A stretch of 64,000 bases of DNA from Rotaria sp. Silwood1 (taxonomy: Eukaryota; Rotifera; Eurotatoria; Philodinida; Philodinidae): contig CAJNOP010000094.1 in the NCBI GenBank assembly GCA_905250075.1, positions 201,373 through 265,372 on the forward strand. The letters are read 5' to 3'. Positions 1 to 13,555 of this stretch are shown here, piece after piece. The notes below the pieces were generated by a model that was not told the DNA's origin, searched no databases, and worked only from the letters and a program-made list of their open reading frames with translations. The stretch's first letter is position 1, and every line of letters begins with the position of its first letter. The position numbers were made by a program, and so were the translations under genes.

Positions 1-3000
1 AACAATTTGTACAGTGAATACCAAAGAATAAAACTTACAATTTAAACAATCTCTAGTGTGTTACACCGAATTTATTCTTAGAAGATTTAGTTGATTTCCA
101 TACCGGTCTTAGATAAAAGCCCTTTTTTTTTATCAATTTCCTCCAGCTGGAGAGATGTTCTGTAGGATAGAATAATAGTAAGATAATTTTCTCGGTTACG
201 ATACGAAAAAAACTTACCCTTCATATCTCACATGAATATGCAACAAAAACCGAGTCTATTTTAATAATGTATCAATTCTTTCTATTCGACCATGTTTCAG
301 AAATAATGAACGGATGGTCAAGAAATATTTTTTAAAAAAAACTGAAATTCATATGTCTCTTGTTCTACTTATGGTTTGTGTCTGTTTTTCTCTTACATGA
401 AATATACATACTGGAGCTTCTAGCTACCCAGTTCAGAGCATAGTTCTTGACTTGACTCTTCGGTTTTGGAAATCAAATATTACTGCATTACCTTATTATT
501 CGATACTATGTCAACAAATTCATTTGATTTTAGTAACAAATGTATAAATTAAACGTAAATTGAGTTTTGTAAGGTTTATATTGATTGACAGACGAACTTG
601 TTTAGATCCAAAACAGTTAAATAGAAAACTTGGCCTTCATACTATTATAAGAAATGATTGTCAGATGTAACTGTTCTTGTCAGTTATTATAAGTATCACA
701 TATTCCATATATTTTCGTGACACATTTTCTATTACGCCCATGCCGTATGACTGATTGTATCTTATTCTTTTCTATCATGATTACATTTTTTTTCGATTAT
801 GCGAAACCATTTTTGATCTAATCAAAGACATCGTGTTAATTCAAACTATTTTTTGGCATGAAAAATAATTATGAAAACTGTTTCTTGATTTTGATGTGAT
901 ATTCTGCACAAAAAATTTTTATTAATTTCACTTTATAGAAATAAATTAAGTAAACAATTAACAGTAAAATGAAACATGAATACAGAATTATAAAATTAAA
1001 TGTGTTTGAAAAATCAGAAACATCAGCTGGTCTTTTAGTAGCTGTGATACACGCAATTAAACTAGAGAATTATATAATCAATGTATCAAAAATATTTGTT
1101 TATCTTTAATTTAGTTTGAAAGCCCTTTTGTTATCGTTTGGACAATATTAATGACAATTTGTTTCAGTGTTTGATAAATTTTTCTTTATAATTGAAACAC
1201 TCATTTAGTCTCTCAATCTTCGTCATATATTTTATTAAGATATATTGAATAATAATCTTCAATAGATTGGACATTAACTAAATTGACTTGTTTTGGTACA
1301 AATTTGATTTGATGTCGAAAAAGCTATTGCTCTTTTTTTTTTTGTCATTTATCTACTATAATGATGTCAATCCTATCCGCACGATTAATGCATACTAGAA
1401 GAAACTTCTTTCATTTATTAAACCATATTATACTCAAGATATATACATATTGGTCAAACTTGTACCAAAACAGGTTCATGAACCAAATATTTCAGAAAGT
1501 TCTATCTTTAGAACATTATTATTCAATATTTTTTAATAATGTATATGACAAAGATTAATGCATAAATAGAGTTAAGATTAAGAAAAAAAATTTATTAATA
1601 AGTAAGACAATTTAATATTAATGTTGTTCAAACGAAAGAAAATATATCAGGACTTTCAAAAAAAAATTAAAGATCAAGAACCATTTCTTAATATTCCAAT
1701 GATACACTTTTTTATGTTCATCGTTGATAAAAAAAAAAAAGAATCTGACACAAATCATAAGCAGAACAAAAAGAATATGAATTTCAAGTTTGTTAAAACT
1801 TGCAATTAAAACAGATAAAGGCGTCAGTTAGTACTGAGGGCAGAAGATGGGGCAGGGTGCTGCGTCATTGAACCCTAGGTAAAGAGGTACTATGTAGGCA
1901 ATTTTTCAATAGTACGAGAAACATTGTCTAGACGAATTTCAGACGTCAAAGAATGTTACGCTTCACATGCCCCCCATAAGGTCTGTCCTTGAATATAAAT
2001 TCGTCAACATAAAGTTCGGTTATCATTGAGAATGACTAATAACGACTGCGTATTTCTTTTTATGTATAATTATTTTTTATCAAGACATGTACATAAAAAT
2101 AACTGAGTCATTCAGTGCGTCATACATCATAAGTTGCTGACAGATTCTCGTCAAACAGTCATCAATAATATATTTTAGTAACAGATTTAACAGTTGAGGT
2201 GTATGACGATCGACTGACCCGTCATCGCTGATGACTGTAGTTTTTTTCAAATAACTTATGCGTTGCCAGCTAAACAAAAAGATTAGATAGTAGTTAAGTT
2301 GGATAATCATTTTGTTTGACAGGATCTTCATCTAACCTTTTAGCAATATAATCTAGTATAAGGACTGAAATTATGACGCCCCTCTCAAGATTGGAATGGC
2401 TTTTCCGAAGTTTTTGATTATTATACAACGTACTATATATATTTGTGCTTCCAAAAATAGATTTGTTGCCCTATTAGAGAATTGATATACTCTTTCCGAA
2501 GAGAAAATCTGGATAAAACATTGTTATGATCTCTAGCTTTTTTTTTCTCTTGAAAAATATCAGTCACTGTTGACTTTATGTCTCAGCTTTGATCTCTATT
2601 TACAAATTATTTTACAGCCTACTTGCTATTTCATCTAAATAATAAAAATAACATTCTATATTTTCTCTACATAAAAGATATTGATCATTTATCCTACTGA
2701 TAAATCTGAACGATAAAGACTCTTTAGTATATTATAAATAAATAAAAAAAAAAAACATCTCAATAATCATGAATTATTACTATTTTTTTTTTCACAACTA
2801 AAGATGAAATAGTAAAACTCTGTCACAAAATTTTTCTTGTATTGAACTTAAATTGAAAAAAAAGAATACATATTATTTTCATAATCATTGTTGACAAATA
2901 ATTTTGCAATTTTGTTTATGTATTAAAATTATCTCGAATGATTTTTTTTTTTTTTTTGTCTTCTATCATTCATGCTAAATAAATATCTCATATATTATTG

Positions 3001-3271
3001 TTATTATTATCAGTAGCTACAGCAATCATTTTTTTCTCTCTGATATACCTTGGGGCGTTATTGTATTTTTTTATTCGTGTTTGTTTTCTTTCACCTAACT
3101 CATTAGTAAACGTGACCCTAATAATAATACAAGTTATATACATATGAAAGAGAAAGAAAAAAAAAAACTACATTATATAGACAATATATGTACAATAATC
3201 GATCGATTGACGGTATTGGTTTTCTGCATTTAAACGTTTGATTTTTCTTTTTCACCTTGGTGCAAAATATA
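1..3271. other. Gene-poor AT-rich stretch
   Basis: I see no supported gene here. Open frames are short (under about 85 codons), AT-rich in composition, and lack spliceable neighbours or recognisable motifs. A somewhat GC-richer island at about 1810-2240 (with the tracts gggcagaagatggggcaggg and tgccccccataagg) interrupts the AT-rich background. It could be a decayed mobile element, but I could not define its ends. The last 300 bases would be the promoter and 5'UTR of the first candidate CLK exon. Confidence 0.5.
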
Positions 3272-3465
3272 ATGATCGCTACTCAACAATTACATGGAGA
3301 TTCTACTGGCATAATATATTCGTCTTCATTTAATGATATCATTGACGGAATGATACATCAATACGAACGACAACATCTATGTCGGTATCATCGTGACAAA
3401 TATCAACGTTTTCAACATGAAAAAGCTCATCGTCATCATACGTCTAAGAATAAGACCCATGAAAA
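3272..3465 (+). CDS. Candidate alternative first exon of the CLK kinase gene (variant A)
   Basis: An ATG-initiated open segment of 64 codons plus two bases ends at a GTATGT donor. The peptide starts MIATQQLHGDSTG and becomes rich in His, Arg and Lys (YERQHLCRYHRDKYQRF), like the basic N-terminal halves of CLK kinases. It ends in phase 2. That fits the acceptor at 6473, which needs two bases, so splicing to 6473-6740 and on to 8704 would give a protein of about 526 aa. The exon is not contiguous with the kinase exons, and the link is inferred from phase and composition. It could instead be an unrelated exon or chance open frame. Confidence 0.35.
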
Positions 3466-3914
3466 GTATGTTTGTAAGAAAATCTCTTTGTGCACATGCA
3501 TCGATACAAGGATTTTATTTCACCTTTAGTTACACAGCAGGAAAATAATAATACTGTTGTCTATGTCTATTTTATTTTCTATAACTCATTGCATATTGTC
3601 GTCTATCTTGATTGTAAAAATTATTTCTACAACGACACTTTGCATTAACTTTCTTTGCGTTGTTGTGCACAAGTAGAAAAGACGTTAATTCTTATTCTAT
3701 ATCGTAAAAATAGAGACAATAACAAACAACAACAACAAAAAATGTAATTGACTTATGTTCGTCATAAACTAGAATATTCTTTCTTTTTTTTTTCTTTTCC
3801 AGAGAGTACTGCTTAGAAATAAATACTATATAATGTAGGCGTCCAAGAGAACATACAGGATAACACTTTTCTTCTTCGTTGTACGTGTACTCTGGGCATT
3901 TGTAGTCTAGCGCT

Positions 3915-3935
3915 TGTGCGCGCGCGCGTGTGTGC
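3915..3935. repeat. Alternating purine-pyrimidine (TG/CG) tract
   Basis: Twenty-one bases alternate strictly between pyrimidine and purine (TGTG, then CG repeats, then TGTGTGC) in an otherwise very AT-rich region. Such tracts are known to favour left-handed DNA. It lies about 0.5 kb upstream of the candidate coding exon at 4447, so a promoter-proximal role is possible but only inferred. Confidence 0.6.
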
Positions 3936-4446
3936 TGCGTATATCTTCCTTAGTACAGACATAATTGCTTTGAAAATATCTCTATCCTTTTCTTTCCTTT
4001 TTTTTTTCCCTCAATGTATGTGTTTATATGGGTTATATACTCAATAGATGGGAGAAAGACGAAGAAAAGAATACAACATATGAGAAAATCTATTCTGTAC
4101 ATAATATCAATGCTGTATGAATTAGACCGAAGAAAAAGAACTGAAGGAATGGAAAAACAACAGCAACAACAACAACAATAATAACTGAGCAAGTTTTCTG
4201 AAGATCAACACTTTTTCTTTTTTCTCGCTCTTTTATTAGGGCAAGAAAAGGAGGAGGCGTTGTCTCTTTTTTTTTTCTTCGTCTTCTATCCATCTATACA
4301 TATCTCTTGCGTATTTTTTCTCTCAGTCCAGTACTCATTCTTATCTAATCATCAGAAAAAAACGAGTAAAAGAGCGTCCTCGCTTTTTCTTCCCTTCTAC
4401 TAAACATATACACATATATATCCTAATGTTATAAGACAAGCAGAAA

Positions 4447-6740
4447 ATGACAAGCAATATCAGTTCAAGCACAACCGGTCACACATATCGGCTTCGACCA
4501 ATGCCAATAAGTTCAATAAATAATAGTTCAAATCTAAGTGGACAATCAGCAAATACAACATTGAATAATAATAATAGTAACTCAACATATTATGGAACAG
4601 CAGCACCTATTGTTGCTTCTCCAACATGGAGTTATTCATCACCAAGTCAACTAGCACGAAAATATGCTAATATTGCACCTATTTGGTGTCATATAACAAA
4701 ACCCAGACAATTAAAAAAAAAATTTGCATCTACATTTCATCAAGCTCAATCATTAGTAAGTTTTTATAATGAAGATCGAGCACCAAGTGAACGTCGTGGT
4801 TCACTTAATCAATCACAACAACAACAACAATCTATTGTACATAATACAAGTTCAAATCCACAATATCATCATAATGAACCAAATAGTTATCGACAACAAT
4901 ATACACCACATTATATTTCTCATGATCTTACAACAGAACCATCAACAACAACATCATCATCATCATCATCACGAGCAAAAAAAAAATATACAGGTGGTGC
5001 TTTAACAATGCATATATCATCATCACGTTTACAATCACCACCAGCACCACCATTAACATCAGAAGAAAAATTTTCTAATCCAAGTGAACGTAAAGCTCGT
5101 ATTGATCAATTAAAAGATCTTGTTTTTAATACACGTGTTAAAGATACAATGATTGGACGAACTGATTCAAAAAATCGTTCAACTACAAATTTACAAAAAG
5201 CTAATTCATATAAACGCATTGATCAAATAACAAATCCAAATGATGATTATCAAACATCAATTATTCCACCAACAACACCTATACGTAAAGATTCACATTA
5301 TTATCATTATCATTTACCAACAAGTACAATATCATCATCAACAATAAATGAAAATCTTAATCGTCCTATTGTACCACCACCACCAACATCATCATCATCA
5401 TCAACAACAACAAGTTCAGCTATATCACATCCAACATATAATTATGATTATTTACGTGCAAAATCAAAAGAATATACACGACCAATATATCATGAAACAA
5501 ATTATATAACAAATCCAATACATACAACAGAAATACCATCATCACAAATAGCATCAACGAGTTCAGCTTATGTTGGTTCAACAATAACAAATCCATTGAA
5601 TTCTTATCGTACATATGATGATCATGGTTATATTAGTAAACCAACATCAATTACAGATAAAAATTCATCATATACAGCCATAACATCATATCCAAGTTAT
5701 CAAACACCTAGTTCATCTAAACGACGTATTAAAAAATATTTACTTGCTAAAGGTACTGCTCCAACAACACTTTCACATCAAACAGAACCTATTATTACAA
5801 CTATGGAAAATTTATCATTACTTGAAGAAGATAAAACAACAAATGGAGATGATTCAAGTGTTATTATTGCTAATACACATGCAACAACACCCTCATCTCC
5901 TATACCATCAACAACATTGAATCAAAAACTTACAACTACAACTGTTGTTCCATTACTTCAAACAACACCACCTATTCCAACACTTACTTCAGCATCATCA
6001 TCACCACCTGCTCCAACAAATAATTCTACTGCTCCTATTGAATCCGTTGTATTTTCTACACCTAATGGTCAATTATCACCAAGTCCACAAAATAATTATA
6101 ATACTAATACTAAAGTTCCTCCTGTTATTCTTGTACCTTTATCTGCTTCATTAACATCACTTAACAAACAACAACCACAATCAACATTAAAATCAACAAC
6201 AAATTCACTTCTTGATTTTGTTGCTTCACATGGTGTAAAAGAACAATCACCATCTCGATCGATCGTACCACCAGTTGCTGAGGATGGGTGGGAATTTCGT
6301 ATTTGTGTGTGTGCATTTTTGAGAAGCAAAATGATTGCTGTGCTACTGCAATATGTTTGAGATAGACTTATTCCTTTCTATATATTCATATATATATATA
6401 TATTATTTTATTGAATTCCTTTTTTTTCTTCATTTTCTGCATGTATGAATCTTTTTTTGCATGTGTTTGCAGTTCTTCAACAGCACCTCGTAATACTTTA
6501 CATACTAGTTCATCAATTGAACGTCATCGTAGGCGACGGCACAATCGACATGATTCATCAGAAAATCGTCGTGGTGGAAATGGTGGCGCCGGTGGTACAA
6601 ATACAAGAGCTGAAAGTATTACAAGTACATCATCAGCATCGAAACGACATAAGAAAGCTAACAATGTAATTAATAATCATACGAATAATAATTATCGTCA
6701 TCATCATCATAAACGATCAACATCAACACCAAATCAAAGA
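4447..6740 (+). CDS. Candidate long alternative N-terminal exons of the CLK kinase gene (variant B)
   Basis: The exons are 4447-6287 and 6473-6740. The first encodes 613 codons plus two bases. It is rich in Ser, Thr, Pro, Gln and Asn, with poly-Ser and poly-Gln runs, and is probably disordered. It has one less biased patch (SQLARKYANIAPIWCHITK). The donor at 6288 (GTGGGA) is weak, but phase 2 joins correctly to the acceptor at 6473 (tttgcag). The second exon is basic (SSIERHRRRRHNRHDSSENR) and ends in phase 0 at a strong GTAAGT donor, compatible with the kinase exon at 8704. The full product would be about 1075 aa, much longer than usual CLK proteins (about 480-500). Alternatively 4447-6287 is a separate gene with a lost 3' end. 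I recognise no domain in it. Confidence 0.45.
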
Positions 6741-7928
6741 GTAAGTTTTTTTTTGTTTCGATTTTCATTATTTCATAAGTTTTCTTTATGTCATTCATAT
6801 ATGTGGGTGCGTCATATTTATATTCTTAAATACATATAGCAGCTAAAAAACGGGAGGGTTAATGGCACCTTGATGTGTCGTGTCAAAGGTCTTTGCTTAC
6901 GTATATATATGTATGCGTTCACAAAGAAATAAAAAGACAGAGAGAGAAAGAAAAGAAATTGACCCCACAATCTTTTTTTTTTGCATGTATGTCCCTTATG
7001 CAATAAAACTACAACCTACAGAATGACATACACTTCAACTTACACACATACACATACAGACGACACTGTACAATAGTCAATGGTCGAAATAATCCTACAT
7101 CTCTCTCGTTTTCTTTGCTTTTTTCTCCTCTTTTTCTATTCGAACATTCTCATATTTTAAATTGTCTGATGAACAATAGAAAAATAGTAATGGTAGTATT
7201 GCTTTTAGGACTAGTGTATAGTCTTAATATTCTTGAAATGTGAAAAGAACAAGAAAAAGAAAAAAAAAAAAGAAATCGAAAGAAAGAAAGAAAAGAAGCT
7301 TCTTTTACTGCTGCCCTTTCTGCCGTCCAGATGATCAGTCGGAAAAAAAGAAAAAAAAAAAAAAAGGAAAAAAGAAAAGATGCTGAACATATTCATCGTG
7401 TACTTATACTAGAGCATTGTATGCTTGAACTCCAATGGACAAATGATAAAGAAGAACGAGAAGAAGCAAAAAGAAGAAAAAAAGAAGCAGAGAGAGAGAG
7501 ACAGCGAGAACGCATATATGTTGATGTAGAAGTGGTCACTTGGTCAATTTGATTAATAATTTTCGAGCAAGCAAACTGACGGCGACGACCTTCGTCTAAA
7601 GTTTTTGCTGGCGGAAGAAATAAGAGGAAAGACAAAGATTGTTATTCGTTCATATTCATTCACATACACACATACTCTTTTCATATCCATATCGGTGAAG
7701 CAACGTACAATATACATATATATACAGGCATACAATCATCTATTATATTCATTCTACTCAAATCGATATTTTACATACATATATTTCTATGTATTCTCTG
7801 GATTCATGAAGGTAAAACTTCAGAGAAGAAAAAAGACTCATAAAAAATTTTCTTGACAAACATGATTTAATTTGATGAAATAAAAATAAAAGTAAAAAAA
7901 AAAAAAAAAAAAAACTCCGGTAATCAAT
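6741..7928. other. Intron or alternative-promoter region of the CLK gene
   Basis: No supported exon. The stretch contains purine-rich A/G tracts (7250-7300, 7340-7385, 7445-7510) and an A-rich run just before 7919. An open frame at 7331-7552 translates to a Lys/Glu/Arg-rich low-complexity peptide and looks like a by-product of the purine tract. The A-rich segment before 7929 may be the core promoter or leader of the short CLK isoform. Confidence 0.4.
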
Positions 7929-10900
7929 ATGCGACTTATACAATTCAATAGTGGTCTTCGTGTAGTATTAAGAGATGTTCAACAAGAACAAACAGAACAA
8001 TCACCAAGATATTATCTTGCACCACCATTATCAGCACCACCACCACCACCACCATCTGTACATTATTCATCAAATTCTTCTATAGCTACAACAAGTTCAT
8101 CTATTAAATCAAATACTTCTATTAGTACAAATCATGAATATTATACTTATCGACAATACTTACCATCATCACATTCAACAGTTTATTCTCAATGTAATCA
8201 AATAAAAACACCTTCTGTAGTTAATGCAATACCATCATCAACGATTATTGTTGAGGTAGGAATATCTATAAAAACAAAAGAATACAATGAACAACAAAAA
8301 AACAACACGTACACATCCTAAGCGATCATTTGTCTGTATATGTGTATGTGTGTCATATTTATTCAAAAGATCGGCACGTGTAAAAGCTGTTTGACCTTCT
8401 TGTTTATTTGGTGATCTTCATTTAAAAAAGAAAGAACCCGTTAAAGCGTATCATAATTATAGAAGCATATAGATTTTTTATTTTTACGTTTTGTATCTAT
8501 TTACTTCCTTGTACCTCTGTCTTTTCTCTTCATTTTGTCATAAGTATAAAGTACGATGATGTAATAATGATTGGATTCCTTTTTTTTTTTTTCTCATCTC
8601 AGAAGACATTCAGTGAAAGTAAGAAAATATTTGCGTCTATAGGTTAAATCTTATAATATATTAAATAATCTTTCTATTAAATGATTATTATTTATATAAA
8701 TAGAATCGACGAGACAAAAGTGACTCGGGCCATGTCAATATTCGTGATGATGATGAAGGTCATTTGATTTATGTTCCAGGTAAAGACGATAAGATTATTA
8801 TCATGTCTTTCAACGAACTTATCTTTGTTGTTTTTTTTTTTCTCATTTAGGTGATATTCTACATCGTCAATGTAAGTCTTTATTATGTTTGCATGTTCAT
8901 AAAAATGAAATTTTTCTAAGTTAAATGTAGTTTATATACATACAATATATTAGCTTTGTCTTATCAAGTCCGTGAGAATTCGACAACATCAATAATATAT
9001 ATGATGTTCATTAGCAATCTTGTATCTTCTTAAATATGTTTAAATTAAAAAGTATAAAATAGAAATGTATATCATTGATGAAGAGTAATTGTTTTATTTT
9101 ATTTTTTTAAATACAGTACAATGAACAATCAGTGCATAATTCAAAAATGATTAATGCATGACTATAACTATATTTGATGGTTTAGTTGCTCGCCTTTTTT
9201 TTGAAGATATAATCTTTTATCATATATATATATAGCGTGATTATTTGAATATTTGACATAGAAAATAGATCTGTTCTCAGACGATATGTCGTGCTCTATT
9301 CATTTATGTATTCAGTCGTGTTTATAAGTGTCAGTCAGAAATTAGAAGTCTTCAGTATCGAATAAATGTTTTTCTTTTTGTTTGAATAATAATATTCAAT
9401 ATCAGATTAATGTTAAGATATGAGTTTGACAAACGTATTCTTCTATGTCAATCGATGAGTAAACAATGGATTAAAATCAAATTTCAATTTTGAGATTTTT
9501 TTTACATGTGATTGAATTAGTGTCCTGCAACCGGGTCGGATACCTGACCTGGTCAGAGTGCATGAGGTCCGATATTAGATCACATACAGAGATTAATGAA
9601 GTTTCAACCTTTCAAAATATTTTTTACTTTTTCAAAACTGACAAGTTATATAAAAGCATAGATGCGAAAATCTAAGTAATTTATTGTTCTTCAAAATAAG
9701 TCATAGAAGTCAAAAGCGATATTGTTTTACTATATGAATTCGCTCTTAATAAAAATTCTTTTTAGAGAGGATAATAAATCATATGACAAAGTAACTGAAT
9801 ACTTAGAGAGCAAAATAAATTATCAGATGGTCTCTTTTTTCTGTTGTTATTAATAGAAGAAACTAAATAGTATACTTTTTTTATATAAAATAAAAGTTTG
9901 AAAACTGAACTCTGCTTGTGAAAGTATATATCGATTACGAAAAGTCGTACTTGTGCAGAATACTATATTGAATTTTATTGTATAAAAATATTTATATGAT
10001 ATTTATCTTAGATGAAATTCGTCGAACACTTGGAGAAGGTACTTTTGGTAAAGTTGTCGAAGTTCGTGATCTTCGTGGGTAAATAAAAATATTTGTTTAT
10101 TTTGTTTGAATTTTTTCCATACAAAATTCGTTGTTTTTTTTTTTTTAGTGATGGTAATACACGTATAGCATTAAAAATAATAAAGAATGTTGATAAATAT
10201 CGTGAAGCGGCCCGGTTAGAAATTAATGTACTTAAAACAATCAAAGAAAAAGATCCCGATAGTGTTAAGTAAGATCATTTTTTTTTTAAATCTATATTAT
10301 TTCAATTCTTTTCTTTTCTTTTTTTTAGTTTATGTGTATCATTACTTGATTCATTTGATTATTATGGTCATATGTGTATTGGTTTTGATATGTTAGGTTT
10401 AAGTGTGTTTGACTTTTTAAAAGAAAATAATTATATTCCATATCCGATCGATCAAGTTCGTCATATTTCATATCAATTATGCCTTGCTGTCAAATGTAAA
10501 TATTTTTCTTTTCTTCTGTTGTTTTTGTTGTTGTTGCATATATATGATAAACAAATTTATATTTAGTTCTTCATGAAATTGCTTTGACACATACAGACTT
10601 AAAGGTAAGAATTTTAGACAAAATTATTTATTGAGAATTTTTTTATTTTTATAGCCTGAAAATATTCTTTTTGTCGATTCGGATTACAATGTTGTTTATA
10701 ATCATCGAAAGGTATGTAAAAGAAATGTGCCGCAATTATGAAATTTGAGTTTTAAAAATATGGGAGGTCAGAATTTCGGCTGAAGAAATTTTCAGCCCGG
10801 ATTTTCGTCCCAGTCCAAAGTTTCCGGCGGCGTTTCAGTTCGGACCGGAAGTTCGACCCAGGACGAAATTCATCTCATCGCTTTTGATTAAAAAAAAAGT

Positions 10901-13101
10901 TCAACTTCAATGTATAGTTGGCACATTTTGTAGTGTTGAGCAGAACGACATAGTGTGTGGCAGTGTGATTTTTGACCACATTATAGTTATAGCATCATGT
11001 TCAGCATACGACATTTTGTTTTATTATGTTACTTGTTCGAGAGAAGTAATAGATATCTCTCAAAACTACAACACTTCTAATATGAGTCCAAGTAGGCTAC
11101 TCATCACTACGTCGCTCTGCCCAGTACTACATAATGTATCAACTAGTTAAAGAAATATGACTTGTTTTAAAGGATTGATGAGGTGAATTTGGGCTCGGAC
11201 CGAAAATTCATGTAATCCAAAAAAAAGCAGTAAGTTTTATGAAAATTTACATGCACCAGAAGTATCAAGTCTTAATGTTTATCTGAATGGGTTTTTTAAA
11301 AATGTGGTTGAAAAAAAAAATCATTTTTTTTTCAACATGATAGCAAACCGCTATAAAAACGGGTTTGCATTCAAAAATTTAATTAAAAAAAACATTATTT
11401 TCAAATCAAATGAATATCATATTCGTAATCAACATAAAAATCGACATCGAATAGTATATTCAATACTTATAACTAATTTTCATGAAATTTCGATCTGAAA
11501 CGAAACCTTAGATTTGGACAAGATGGTCCTAGTCCTAACGGAGCCAAGACGAAGAAACGATTGGTACCCTTTGTCACTCAGAAATATATGTTAGAGTAAT
11601 CAAAAAAATAACAGTAAGGAGATGTAAGGATAGAAATTTGATAAAATTTAGGTTCAAATATTGAATATTCTATTAGATACCGTTTTTTGTGTTGATTCTG
11701 ATTATGAGATTTGTGTCATTTGGAACTAAAGTCTTAATGACCAAAGTCTTTAAAAACAAACATATTTCGATGGCGTTTTGATTAATTGCAGTTTATTTAA
11801 CCTTCTATTCATGACAGAGCCTAAAGGGACATAGTATTGATTACAAGTAACTTGACGAAGAAAGAAAGCAATTAAAGCAAAGCACAAACATAGAGCAACA
11901 TACAACACTGAGCATAGTTTACATGAGTCATGAGCTATGGCTTGCAGAATTGCATCACTTTAGTATATAAGTAAAGTACATAGACGATTGACACACAAGT
12001 AGCTTGAGATGTTTACAGCAGAGCAAATTTATACCAACATAATACTGTCAGAGAGAAGACTTGAACTTGATGTTGATTATCGAGAAACGAATATGTCGCC
12101 ATTTCTTCTCTCCTTTCCTCCACCATACACTATACAACAAGTAAAATCAATAAAAAAAAAAAAAAATTGAATAAATATTGAAACTCTTGAGATTTGATGT
12201 TTTTTTTTCGACATCAGAACAAAAAGTTTTTTTTTTTTGTTTTGCTCAAAATTTCGAATGTCAGCATCTTATAAAGAAAAACAAACGAACAATTTAATTT
12301 TTTTAATCGAAATAAATTTATTCTATTTAGAGAAGAGATGAACGTATTGTACGTCGAACAGACATAAAAGTAATTGATTTTGGTTCTGCAACGTTTGATT
12401 GGGAACATCATTCAACAATTGTTTCAACTCGACATTATCGTGCACCAGAAGTTATACTTGAATTAGGATGGTCTCAACCGTGTGATGTTTGGAGTGTTGG
12501 ATGTATTCTATTTGAACTTTATCTCGGTTTTACTCTTTTTCAAGTAAATTTGTTACAAATTTATTAATAAAATTGTTTTAAAGTTTTTTTTTTTTTTTTT
12601 TCTAATAGACTCATGATAATAAAGAGCATTTAGCTATGATGGAACGTATACTCGGTCCAATTCCATATCGAATGGCCAAACAATCAAAGTAAAGAACAAA
12701 GAAAAAAAAAACAAAATCAAGCATTATTCATTTCTCTCTTTTTTTGTATTTTTTTTAGAAAAACAAAATATTTCTATCATGGTCGATTAGATTGGGATGA
12801 ACGTAGTTCAGCTGGTCGTTATGTACGCGATAATTGTAAACCAATAAGAGTAAGATTAAGAAAATTCATTGGTTTTTTTTTTTTTATTAATATTTATTTT
12901 ATTTTATTTAAGCGTTATATGATGAGTGATGAACAAGATCATCAACAATTATTTGAATTAATTGAAAAAATGCTTGAATATGATCCAAAGCGACGAATTA
13001 CATTAATTGAGGCTCTTCGACATCCGTTTTTTGAACGTCTTTTACCCGAACAACGTATTAATGATGTTCCTTCAAACGCAAATACATCTGCCAATTCTTG
13101 A
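7929..13101 (+). CDS. CLK: CLK-family (LAMMER) dual-specificity protein kinase
   Basis: Exons are 7929-8255, 8704-8779, 8851-8871, 10012-10078, 10149-10268, 10329-10495, 10567-10604, 10655-10711, 12331-12543, 12609-12688, 12759-12849 and 12913-13101, giving 481 aa, the usual CLK length. CLK kinases phosphorylate SR splicing factors in the nucleus. Visible hallmarks in order are the CLK lead-in [15 protein letters not shown], the glycine loop [10 protein letters not shown], the catalytic Lys in ALKII, the loop THTDLKPENILF (HTD as in CLKs), the DFG motif in [20 protein letters not shown], and the family signature [12 protein letters not shown]. The C-terminus holds the usual final lobe ([19 protein letters not shown]). 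The N-terminal exon from the ATG at 7929 is Pro/Ser-rich, has no upstream acceptor, and is therefore taken as a first exon. Other first exons at 3272 and 4447 are phase-compatible. Exon 8851-8871 is a 21-nt microexon. Confidence 0.93.
8872..10011 (+). other. CLK intron, 1.1 kb
   Basis: This intron lies between the 21-nt microexon and the glycine-loop exon. The flanking splice sites (GTAAGT and tatcttag) are clear and the phase is kept (TAT codon split after the first base). A GC-richer patch near 9520-9570 (caaccgggtcggatacctga) stands out from the background, but I could not assign it. Confidence 0.6.
10712..12330 (+). other. CLK intron, 1.6 kb, carrying repeat DNA
   Basis: This intron splits the kinase domain between the ENILF segment and the DFG segment. 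It holds two foreign-looking parts. A GC-richer segment at about 10760-10880 (several cggac/ccgga words) has a related inverted stretch near 11160-11215. From about 11300 to the 3' end lies a copy of a dispersed repeat also seen at 52080-52920. The open frames inside are short and unsupported. Confidence 0.6.
11300..12295 (+). repeat. Dispersed repeat, copy 1 (in CLK intron)
   Basis: Several segments match 52080-52920 in the same order and orientation: the opening ggttgaaaaaaaaaatca with the following tcaacatgatagcaaacc; the stretch tcatttggaactaaagtc near 11715; and the closing aatgtcagcatctta near 12255. Matching is by eye and broken by indels. No coding capacity or terminal repeat was found, so the class is unknown. 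Confidence 0.5.
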
Positions 13102-13555
13102 TAAAGTTTACCTTATGTGATATATATATTCTAACATATATCATTATTCTTTATTTGTGAGAAAACTATCGAGAAAAAAAAAAGCATAATTAATTCTTAT
13201 TATCATTTTTTTTTCTCACTGTCTCGCTGTCTGTGTCTCTCTCTCTCTTTCTCTTTCTCTTGTGCATGTTTACTTTTTTTTTTCTTTGTTGTATTACTTC
13301 TTCTACACTGTACTACTATGATAATGGATAAAAAACATAAAAAATAGACGGAACAATTTGTTTTTCTTTCTTTTTTTTTTGCTTGTTATTTGTTTCATGT
13401 AATTCTCTATTTCTTTTCTCTTCTTCTTTTTCGCTGTGTCCGTCTGGCTAACTAAAATTAGTCAAGAAGGATAAGTAAAAACTAACAAGAAACAAAATCT
13501 CTTCTATATTCATATATGTACATACACACAACTTTTTACAGATTATTAAATAAGT
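13102..13555. other. Short intergenic region
   Basis: This 454-bp spacer lies between the CLK stop codon and the start of the dehydrogenase-RING gene, both on the plus strand. It is pyrimidine-rich (tctctctctctctttctctttctc near 13230). It must hold the CLK 3'UTR and the next promoter, but I see no clear poly(A) signal or TATA box. Confidence 0.4.

Noticed and set aside
1810-2400. GC-richer island with short inverted words (ggcgtca and tgacgcc)
   Set aside because: The inverted words are only about 7 bp and no target duplication was found, so I do not call an element.
7331-7552. 73-codon Lys/Glu/Arg-rich open frame between CLK exons
   Set aside because: It follows from a purine-rich tract, has no phase-compatible splice sites, and ends without a domain.
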